A DNA stretch of 6,178 bases from Deltaproteobacteria bacterium. Its GTDB lineage: Bacteria; Myxococcota; Myxococcia; Myxococcales; 40CM-4-68-19. Where the stretch lies: contig VBLM01000266.1 in the NCBI GenBank assembly GCA_005879095.1, forward strand, positions 1 through 6,178, written 5' to 3'. A model generated the notes under the pieces. It saw nothing but the letters and a program-made list of their open reading frames with translations, had not been told where the DNA came from and made no database searches. Of this stretch, positions 1-5,030 are shown in pieces; the first letter of the stretch is position 1, and every line of letters starts with the position of its first letter. The translations under genes and the position numbers were made by a program.

Positions 1-69
1 GGTGCCGTCGACTACGCGTCCGCCGGAGAGGATCAGATCGAAGATGGCGGCGCAGACAACGACGATCAC
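1..69 (-). CDS. Partial amidohydrolase, N-acyl-D-amino-acid deacylase type (N-terminus only)
   Basis: Only the first 23 codons are in the window; the gene continues past the left edge. Reading the minus strand from a GTG at 69-67 gives MIVVVCAAIFDLILSGGRVV followed by DGT. The stretch FDLILSGGRVVDGT is the typical first beta-strand segment of D-aminoacylase, dihydroorotase and related metal-dependent amidohydrolases, where the N-terminus reads roughly YDLLIRGGRVVDGTG. The metal-binding HxH motif would follow just outside the window. The GTG overlaps the TGA stop of the upstream rtcA-like gene (GTGA, 66-69), which suggests translational coupling and membership of the same operon. The exact start is uncertain: residues before FDL are hydrophobic and could be a signal segment or readthrough of an earlier frame. 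Substrate specificity cannot be told from this fragment. Confidence 0.6.
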   Translation of the reverse strand, partial: MIVVVCAAIFDLILSGGRVVDGT

Positions 70-1109
70 GGACCGCTCGGTGCGGCCACGATCACGCCCT
101 CCTCGCCCTGCGCGCCGTCGACGACCGCGCGCACCGGCAGCGCCTGGCGGGCGATGGTCGCCAGCTCGAGCAGACCCGCCGTGATTTCACTGGTCGTGTA
201 ATGGCAGCTCGGCGGCGTCCCGGCGCGCGCGCCGAGGCCGGCCGCGCAGAGGAGCGAGGGCAGGAGAAGCCGTTCCGCGGTCGACGCGTCGACGGCGCCG
301 CGCCGCTCGAGAAACCTGGCCAGGCGTTGTGCCACCCGCTGCCCGACGTCGCCCCCGCCGAGCGCGTCCGCCGGCCCCAGCTCGGACACCGAGACCACGC
401 AATGCTCGAATTCGGCGGTGGCGGTGATCGCCCAGCGGCTGCGTCCCGGCGCCGGCAGCGGCACGCGTTCGGCCTCGGCCAGCACGCCTTGGCGGCGCAT
501 CGCCTTGACGACCTGCTCCGCCGCTTCGAGAGCGGCCTCGTGCCGGCCGCCGGCCACCGCCGCAACTACCGAGACTTGCCGGAGAATTCCGCGGTGCACC
601 AGGTGCAGTGGCGTCAGCGCCGGCGCGGGATCGAGCGTGGCCACCAGTTCGCCGTCGTCGCCGCCGAATCCGGCCTGGGCCAGCTCGAGCGATAGTTTGA
701 GCCCGAACTGTCCCGCCACCGGCGCCCAGCCGAGCCGCAGGTCGTGAAAGGTGGGAGAGCCCTCCGAGTGATTCGGGCCGCGCAGCCGAAGCTCACTCGG
801 TTTGCCGAGCAGCGCCAGCGGCCACGAGAGCGTGCACAGGGCCCGCGCGACCGCTCCCGGCGCCTGCAGGTCGAGCACATGCATTCCGGCCCGCGGGTGC
901 GGCAGCGACAGCTCGGTCGCGCCCGGCTTCGAGAGCGCTGCAGCGTCGATTTCTCCGCCCAGCTTCGCCGCCGCCAGCACCAGAGCCAGATCGGCGCCGT
1001 TCAACGGCCCCTGCAGCCGCAGCGGCACGCCGGTCGCGAGCGCGAGACCGACCGCGCCATCGAGCACGGCCTGCGCAGGCGCTTCGCCGAGCTCGATGGG
1101 AGGCCGCAT
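66..1109 (-). CDS. Divergent RNA 3'-terminal phosphate cyclase (RtcA) family protein
   Basis: The protein is 347 aa, close to the usual 330-350 aa of RtcA. RtcA converts RNA 3'-phosphate ends to 2',3'-cyclic phosphates through a covalent histidine-AMP intermediate, in the cytoplasm. Matching segments are the early helix GLALATGVPLRL (21-32), the strand STEL-like ATELSLP (64-70), HRGILRQV (172-179), the acidic-basic C-terminal part with LLLPSLLCAAGLG (281-293), and PSCHYTTSEI (300-309). In the last, His303 aligns with the adenylylated histidine (His309 of E. coli RtcA). The family's N-terminal signature GEGGGQILR is replaced by GEAPAQAVLDG (8-18), the RxxRxxPGLxxQH loop is shortened to NGADLAL (37-43), and the FYPxGGG motif reads FGGDDGEL (148-155). 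Cyclase activity is therefore doubtful; it may be an RNA-binding or altered-function relative. The start is an ATG at 1107-1109, 15 nt after the broken PflX gene, and the 3' end overlaps the amidohydrolase by 4 nt. Confidence 0.78.
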   Translation of the reverse strand: MRPPIELGEAPAQAVLDGAVGLALATGVPLRLQGPLNGADLALVLAAAKLGGEIDAAALSKPGATELSLPHPRAGMHVLDLQAPGAVARALCTLSWPLALLGKPSELRLRGPNHSEGSPTFHDLRLGWAPVAGQFGLKLSLELAQAGFGGDDGELVATLDPAPALTPLHLVHRGILRQVSVVAAVAGGRHEAALEAAEQVVKAMRRQGVLAEAERVPLPAPGRSRWAITATAEFEHCVVSVSELGPADALGGGDVGQRVAQRLARFLERRGAVDASTAERLLLPSLLCAAGLGARAGTPPSCHYTTSEITAGLLELATIARQALPVRAVVDGAQGEEGVIVAAPSGP

Positions 1110-1122
1110 TGCGCGGAATCTA

Positions 1123-1126
1123 CCTT
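1123..1126 (-). promoter_or_regulatory. Weak ribosome binding site for the rtcA-like gene
   Basis: On the minus strand an AAGG core overlaps the TAA stop of the PflX gene and lies 13 nt before the ATG at 1109. The spacing is longer than ideal, so this is a weak candidate; translation may depend partly on ribosomes finishing the upstream gene. Confidence 0.35.
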
Positions 1127-1933
1127 AAATCCCGTCGACCAGAACGTTGCGCAAGCCGGCACAGTTCGCTGCCGAAACAGCGGCGCGGACTTCCTCGGGA
1201 TGCGCGCCGCGGGCGATGACCGGAAAGCGCAACGCACGGTAGACCGGGCGGTATTGCGACATCACGTTGACGGCGAGATCCTTCGAGACGCCGGCGATCA
1301 GCGGCATCACCTTTTCCGGCGAGGCCACGCCGCCCGGCAGCACCAGGTGACGGACGATCACGTTTTCCGGTCCGACCTGGCGCGTCATCTCGGCGAGGCT
1401 TTCCCGCAGCGCGGCGGTGTACGACTTGCAGCCCGACAGATATCTACTATACCTTCGAGCAATCGCAGGGCGGGGAGACTCTCGTATCCGCCGCAATTCC
1501 AGACGACCGGCAGCGAAAAGCCGTGGTCGGCCGCGATGGCGAGCCCCTCCAGCAGCGCCGGCAGGACGTGCGTCGGCGTGACGAAGTTGGCATTGCGGGC
1601 GCCGCGCTTTTCCAGATCGAGCAGCAGCGAGGCGAGCTCGGGCGGCGTCGTCTTCACCAGCCCGCGCCGCTCGAGCGAGAATTCATACGTCTCGCAGCTC
1701 TGGCAGGCGAGGTTGCAGCCGCCGATCAGGATCAGCCCCGACGGCACCAGCCGCGGCTCTTCGCCGAAATGCACGCCCGCGCCGGCGAGAAACAGGCCGT
1801 CGCCCTCCTGACAGACGCCGGCCGGCCCGTGCGTACGATCGACGCGGCAGTCGTGCGCGCAGAGATCGCAACGCGCGTAATGAGCGCGCGCCTCGACAGC
1901 CCGGGAGCGAATCTCGCGCGCCGAGAGCTTCAA
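1125..1933 (-). pseudogene. PflX-type radical SAM protein (COG1313-like), frameshifted
   Basis: This is a relative of pyruvate formate-lyase activating enzymes of the PflX type, with a [4Fe-4S] cluster that cleaves S-adenosylmethionine; the natural target of PflX is not established. The first frame (1933 to about 1439) holds an N-terminal cysteine cluster (C22, C25, C29, C41), the sequence GVHFGEEP (53-60), the radical SAM motif CNLACQSC (C73, C77, C80), FVTPTHVLPAL (117-127) and GGYESLPALRLLEGIVDI (148-165). The second frame (about 1442 to 1125) resumes with SYTAALRESLAEMTRQVG, VRHLVLPGGVAS and VNVMSQYRPVYRAL, all family hallmarks. At the junction (1437-1446) the reading frame changes and the expected segment of about 15 residues, YxPDFKYxDxxxAxxY, is missing. 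The start is a TTG at 1931-1933, preceded by AGGTGA at 7 nt spacing and overlapping the SDR stop (TTGA). Either a true pseudogene or an assembly/sequencing error; the family assignment itself is secure. Confidence 0.85.
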
Positions 1934-2601
1934 GTCGGTTTCACCTGCCCTCGGGGCACGACCAGCAGCGCGCCACCGGAGACCCCGATGTCCTGCCCGA
2001 TCAGGTGCGACGCCGCAGCGCTCGCGAGGTAGAGCACCGCGTTGACCACGTCCTCGACTTCGCCGACGCGCCGGTTCGGCTTCATCCCCTCCAGCGCGGG
2101 CCCGATCCGTTTCAACGCCTCCTCCGCCATCGGCGTCCGGATCCAGCCGGGCGAGACGAGATTGACGCGCACGCGCGGCGCCAGCTCGACCGCGAGCGAC
2201 ATCATCATCGACTGTAGCGCGCCCTTCGAGGCCGCGTAGTGCGAATGGCCCTGCTCGCCGCGCTGCCCGGCGGTGCTGCCGATCAGCACGACGTTCTTGA
2301 GGCCCGCCTGGAGCAGCTCGCGCACCAGATAAAACGCGCTGTAGGTATTCACGCGGAACATCTCTTCCAGCTTCTCTGAAGTGATCTCTTCAATCGCTCC
2401 CGCGTTGAAGATGCCCGCCGAGTGCACCAGCAAGTCGATGTTCCCGAGCGCCGCGCGCGCAGCGTTCACCAGCTCGATACAGCCCGCGCCCACGCGCATC
2501 CCCTGCGTCTCCAGCGCGAGCGCGATGCCGCGGCCGATGCCGCTGGACGCGCCGGTCACCAGCGCGGTGCGGCCGTTCAGGTCCGGATAAGTCGGGAACA
2601 T
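1930..2601 (-). CDS. Short-chain dehydrogenase/reductase (SDR), shortened Rossmann core
   Basis: A cytoplasmic NAD(P)-dependent oxidoreductase of the classical SDR family; the substrate is unknown. At 223 aa it is shorter than the usual 240-255. Visible motifs are the nucleotide-binding TGASSGIG (16-23), SAG in place of NNAG (61-63), and the catalytic tetrad Asn85 (FRVNTYSAF), Ser109 (LIGSTAG), Tyr122 and Lys126 (HYAASKGAL), then VNLVSPGWIRTPM and the C-terminal SHLIGQDIGVSGG. Between beta-2 (GMRVGAG, 34-40) and alpha-C (IELVNAARAALGNID, 42-56) about 29 residues are absent, including the strand that usually carries the adenine-contacting Asp-Val pair. The ATG at 2599-2601 is chosen because it sits 12 residues before the Rossmann strand; the longer open frame reaching 2907 is antisense to the transporter and has junk-like composition. 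It is probably the first gene of the minus-strand operon and overlaps the PflX gene by 4 nt. Function may be impaired if the gap is real. Confidence 0.9.
   Translation of the reverse strand: MFPTYPDLNGRTALVTGASSGIGRGIALALETQGMRVGAGCIELVNAARAALGNIDLLVHSAGIFNAGAIEEITSEKLEEMFRVNTYSAFYLVRELLQAGLKNVVLIGSTAGQRGEQGHSHYAASKGALQSMMMSLAVELAPRVRVNLVSPGWIRTPMAEEALKRIGPALEGMKPNRRVGEVEDVVNAVLYLASAAASHLIGQDIGVSGGALLVVPRGQVKPT
1941..1946 (-). promoter_or_regulatory. Shine-Dalgarno site for the TTG-started PflX gene
   Basis: The minus strand reads AGGTGA here, 7 nt before the TTG at 1933. This good match and spacing support TTG as the start, although no ATG is available nearby. The site lies inside the last codons of the SDR gene. 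Confidence 0.6.
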
Positions 2602-2619
2602 TGCCCATTTGTCGCATAC
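2602..2619. promoter_or_regulatory. 18-nt divergent start-to-start gap
   Basis: The SDR (minus) and transporter (plus) start codons are separated by only 18 nt. No Shine-Dalgarno sequence is obvious for either gene. Any promoters must lie inside the 5' coding part of the opposite gene, or the transcripts may be leaderless. I could not assign -35/-10 boxes with confidence. Confidence 0.4.
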
Positions 2620-3876
2620 ATGCTTGACCTGTGCGAAGTGCTCACGGCGCTCGTCATCTTCATCGCGACGTACGTCTTCCTGATCGGGGCCGAGCTTCCC
2701 TTCCTCAAGCTCGATCGTCCCGGCGGGGCGGTCGCGGGCGCGGTGGCGATGGTCGCCTGCGGCGTCGTCACGCCGGTCGAGGTCTACCGCGACGCGATCA
2801 ACTGGGACACGCTCGTCCTGCTGCTCGGCATGATGGTGATCACCAGCGTGATGGCGCGCGCGGCCATCTTCCGCTGGATCAGCTGGGCCGCGCTTCGCAC
2901 GGCGCACGGGCCGCAGACGTTGCTGGCGGTACTGGTCCTGACTGCCGGAGTGCTGTCGGCGCTCTTCGTCAACGACACCATCTGCGTGATGTATACGCCG
3001 CTGGTCGTCGCGCTGATCGATGCGGCTGCGCTGCCGCCCTTGCCTTACCTGCTGGCGCTCGCCTTCGCCTCCAACGCAGGCAGCGTCGCGACCCTGACGG
3101 GCAACCCGCAGAACATGTTGATCGGGACCCTGAGCGGGATCTCGTACCGGCAGTTCTCGAAAGCGTTGCTGCTGCCCGCGCTGCTCTCGCTCGCGAGCGT
3201 ACTGATCATCCTCTTACTTACTTTTCGTAGGGAACTGACGAAACGGAAGCTGAGCATCAACGTGCCGCCTCCGCCGCTGGATCGAACTCTGGCCGTGCTC
3301 TGCGTCGGCGCGCTGGCGTTCGTTCTGACCGGTTTTCTCCTCGGCTACAGCCTGGCCTGGACTGCGATGACGGGCGGCGCGCTGCTCCTCGCCGCATCGC
3401 GTGTGCCGCCAAAAGAGATGTTCGCGCAAGTGGACGGGACGCTGCTGCTCTTCTTCGCCGGTCTGTTCGTGGTGACCCACGGCGTGGCCGAAGCCGGCAT
3501 CACCGAAAAAATCCACGGCGCGATCGCGCCCTTCCTGGGCGATAACGCAGTGCAGCAGACGTTCCGGTTCGGCGCCTTCACGATTGCCGCCTGCCAGCTG
3601 CTCAGCAATGTCCCGTTCGTGCTGCTGGCGGCCCACTGGATCCCGAAACTGGCCGATCCACACCTCTCCTGGCTCTCTTTGGCGCTGGTATCGACCTTGG
3701 CCGGAAACCTCACCCCCGTCGCCTCGGTAGCCAACCTGATCGTGCTCGAACTGGCTGGAAACAAGGGTAAAATCCCGTTTGGCCGCTTTCTGGGCCTGGG
3801 TGCGCTCTGCACCTTCCTTCCCCTCGCCCTGGCCCTTGCCGCGCTCCTGATCGAGCGGCGGATGCACCTTTTCTGA
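2620..3876 (+). CDS. Ion-transporter-superfamily permease (ArsB/YbiR/SLC13-like)
   Basis: A 418 aa inner-membrane protein with about 10-11 hydrophobic segments, close to the usual 400-430 aa of this family (CitMHS-type domain). Members move anions or dicarboxylates, or extrude arsenite, usually driven by ion gradients; the substrate here cannot be told. The two inverted-repeat halves are visible: LFVNDTICVMYTPLVV (115-130) with SNAGSVATLTGNPQNMLIG (151-169) in the first, and LLSNVPFVLLA (327-337) with AGNLTPVASVANLIVLE (361-377) in the second. The GNPQNMLIG loop is typical of YbiR and NhaD/SLC13-like transporters. A charged cytoplasmic linker (RRELTKRK, 203-210) separates the halves. The ATG at 2620 is chosen since the hydrophobic first helix starts directly after it; an earlier in-frame start at 2422 would lie in the antisense of the SDR. 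No ars regulator or reductase is nearby, so arsenic resistance is not supported. It ends 33 nt before the sigma factor and may share its transcript. Confidence 0.88.
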   Translation: MLDLCEVLTALVIFIATYVFLIGAELPFLKLDRPGGAVAGAVAMVACGVVTPVEVYRDAINWDTLVLLLGMMVITSVMARAAIFRWISWAALRTAHGPQTLLAVLVLTAGVLSALFVNDTICVMYTPLVVALIDAAALPPLPYLLALAFASNAGSVATLTGNPQNMLIGTLSGISYRQFSKALLLPALLSLASVLIILLLTFRRELTKRKLSINVPPPPLDRTLAVLCVGALAFVLTGFLLGYSLAWTAMTGGALLLAASRVPPKEMFAQVDGTLLLFFAGLFVVTHGVAEAGITEKIHGAIAPFLGDNAVQQTFRFGAFTIAACQLLSNVPFVLLAAHWIPKLADPHLSWLSLALVSTLAGNLTPVASVANLIVLELAGNKGKIPFGRFLGLGALCTFLPLALALAALLIERRMHLF

Positions 3877-3909
3877 AATACAGTCGCCCGCAAACCCGTA
3901 GAAGCACCC

Positions 3910-4542
3910 GTGGACACGGCACTCTCGCTCCCCTTTCCCTTGGCGCCCTCCACCGACCTGGTCCGGCCTGCGTGCCCCGCCGACGAGGCGGAATGGGCGC
4001 GCTCGGCCGCGTCCGGCGACAAGGCCGCCTTTGCGCGGCTGGTCGAGAAGCACAAACAGTCCGTGTACGGTCTCTGCTGCCGCCTTCTCGGTACCAGTGA
4101 AGAGTCGCGCGACGCCGCTCAGGAAGCGTTCGTCCGCGCCTACACCGGCATCCGCGATTTCGACGCCCGCCAGCCATTCGCCGCCTGGGTGCTGCGCATC
4201 GCCCGCAATCACTGCATCGACCTGCTCCGCCGCCGGCGCCCCACGCTGGCGCTGGAGCCCCGTGGCGAGGACCCCGAACCGGGCGTCGCACCGGAATTGC
4301 AGGATCATTTCGCCATGACCGGCGAGAGCGCCGTGCAGGAGCAGGAGGCGCAGCGCGACCTCGACCGCGCCGTCGCCGCCCTGCCGCCACGCTATCGGGA
4401 AGTGATCGCATTGTTCCACGTCCAGCATCGGAGTTATGCAGAGATCGCGCAGACGCTGGGGGTGCCGATGGGCACCGTGATGACCTGGCTGCACCGCGCG
4501 CGGAAGGAACTGAAGACGAAGCTTTCGGAGCACTTTTCATGA
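3910..4542 (+). CDS. ECF (sigma-70 family, RpoE-like) RNA polymerase sigma factor
   Basis: A 210 aa cytoplasmic sigma factor that would direct RNA polymerase to its own promoter set. Region sigma-2 spans about 38-108, with AFARLVEKHKQSVYGLCCRLL, the core-binding DAAQEAFVRAYTGI (68-81) and FAAWVLRIARNHCIDLLRR (90-108). An acidic linker follows (119-147), then region sigma-4 at about 149-203, with LPPRYREVIALF and the helix-turn-helix SYAEIAQTLGVPMGTVMTWL (175-194). The start is a GTG at 3910-3912; the first 25 residues are unconserved and proline-rich, and no strong ribosome site is visible, so the true start could lie slightly downstream. Its stop overlaps the next ATG (ATGA at 4539-4542), which fits tight coupling with its anti-sigma factor. 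No extra C-terminal domain is present. Confidence 0.95.
   Translation: MDTALSLPFPLAPSTDLVRPACPADEAEWARSAASGDKAAFARLVEKHKQSVYGLCCRLLGTSEESRDAAQEAFVRAYTGIRDFDARQPFAAWVLRIARNHCIDLLRRRRPTLALEPRGEDPEPGVAPELQDHFAMTGESAVQEQEAQRDLDRAVAALPPRYREVIALFHVQHRSYAEIAQTLGVPMGTVMTWLHRARKELKTKLSEHFS
4527..4530 (+). promoter_or_regulatory. Ribosome binding site of the anti-sigma gene
   Basis: GGAG lies 8 nt before the ATG at 4539, within the final codons of the sigma factor gene. It supports the overlapping start. Confidence 0.6.
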
Positions 4543-5027
4543 AGCACCTCACCGACACCCAGCTGCAGGGCCTGGCCGATGGCACGCTGCGCGGACCGGA
4601 AGGGCTGGCGGCGCGCGAGCACTGCGACGGCTGCGCCGAGTGCGGCAGGGAGCTCACCGGCTGGTCGGCGCTCTCGACGCGTCTCTCGGCATTGAGGGAC
4701 CCGGCGACGCCGTTGGATTTCACCGCCACCGTTCTTGCCGCCGTCGAAGTGCGCGAGGCCCAGTTGACGTCGCGCCGCCACACGCTTCTGGCCGCGGTGC
4801 CGGCCGCCGCGCTCGCCGTCTTCGCCGTGGTCGGCTGGGCGTTCTCGCTGCAGATCGGCAAGCTCGTCGACGACTTCGCCACCGCCCGCACCGTCATCGG
4901 CGTCCTGGGGCCGGTCTTCACCGCCATGCGGCTGCCGCTCGGCATCGGCGCGTTCGTGCTCTTCGCAGTCGTTCTGATCGCGCTCTCGCGGACGCTGCGC
5001 CCTACCTACGCGCGCGTCGAGACTTAA
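4539..5027 (+). CDS. Zinc-finger anti-sigma factor, two transmembrane helices
   Basis: A 162 aa inner-membrane protein that would hold the adjacent ECF sigma factor inactive. The cytoplasmic N-terminal part starts HLTDTQLQGLADG (3-15), as in zf-HC2 anti-sigma domains, and carries the ZAS signature H-x3-C-x2-C at His28, Cys32 and Cys35. Two hydrophobic helices follow, at about 83-105 and 132-150, with a short loop of about 25 residues between them (IGKLVDDFATAR region). With the N-terminus in the cytoplasm the C-terminal tail (RTLRPTYARVET) would also be cytoplasmic, so the exposed sensing surface is only this loop. That contrasts with FecR or RseA types, which have large periplasmic domains, and suggests that sensing relies on a partner, possibly the product of the next gene. 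The start overlaps the sigma stop as ATGA, and the TAA stop is 3 nt before the next gene in the same frame. Confidence 0.88.
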   Translation: MKHLTDTQLQGLADGTLRGPEGLAAREHCDGCAECGRELTGWSALSTRLSALRDPATPLDFTATVLAAVEVREAQLTSRRHTLLAAVPAAALAVFAVVGWAFSLQIGKLVDDFATARTVIGVLGPVFTAMRLPLGIGAFVLFAVVLIALSRTLRPTYARVET

Positions 5028-5030
5028 TCG

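Noticed and set aside
1437..1446. Programmed ribosomal frameshift in the PflX gene
   Set aside because: No slippery heptamer or downstream stem is apparent, and conserved residues are missing as well as the frame being changed, so a simple shift would not restore the domain.
1125..1496. Separate small gene in the second PflX frame
   Set aside because: Its C-terminal part is the continuation of the PflX domain; the first 18 or so residues are out-of-frame sequence upstream of the junction and no ribosome site precedes its start.
744..1811. 355-codon plus-strand open frame
   Set aside because: Antisense to the rtcA-like and PflX genes, which carry the family motifs; Arg/Gln/His-rich shadow.
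2595..2613. ECF-type promoter (GGAAC ... GTC) before the transporter
   Set aside because: The spacing of 11 nt is well short of the 15-17 nt used by ECF sigma factors.
2422..2619. N-terminal extension of the transporter to 2422
   Set aside because: The extension is antisense to the SDR Rossmann region and is Arg/His-rich, whereas the first TM helix begins right after the ATG at 2620.
2602..2907. N-terminal extension of the SDR to a start at 2907
   Set aside because: The added residues are highly charged, antisense to the first helices of the transporter, and precede a normal SDR N-terminus at 2601.
3756..3782. ECF-type autoregulatory promoter (GGAAAC ... CGTTT) upstream of the sigma gene
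   Set aside because: The spacer is about 13 nt instead of 15-17, and it lies in transporter coding sequence more than 100 nt from the start; chance match cannot be excluded.
2620..3876. Arsenite efflux pump ArsB as a firm name
   Set aside because: Only superfamily-level motifs are visible and no arsR, arsC or arsA gene is nearby; GNPQNMLIG is shared with non-arsenic members.
3214..4533. 439-codon minus-strand open frame
   Set aside because: It lies antisense to the transporter and ECF sigma factor, both of which have clear motifs. Its His/Arg/Gly/Gln-rich composition is typical of antisense frames in high-GC DNA.
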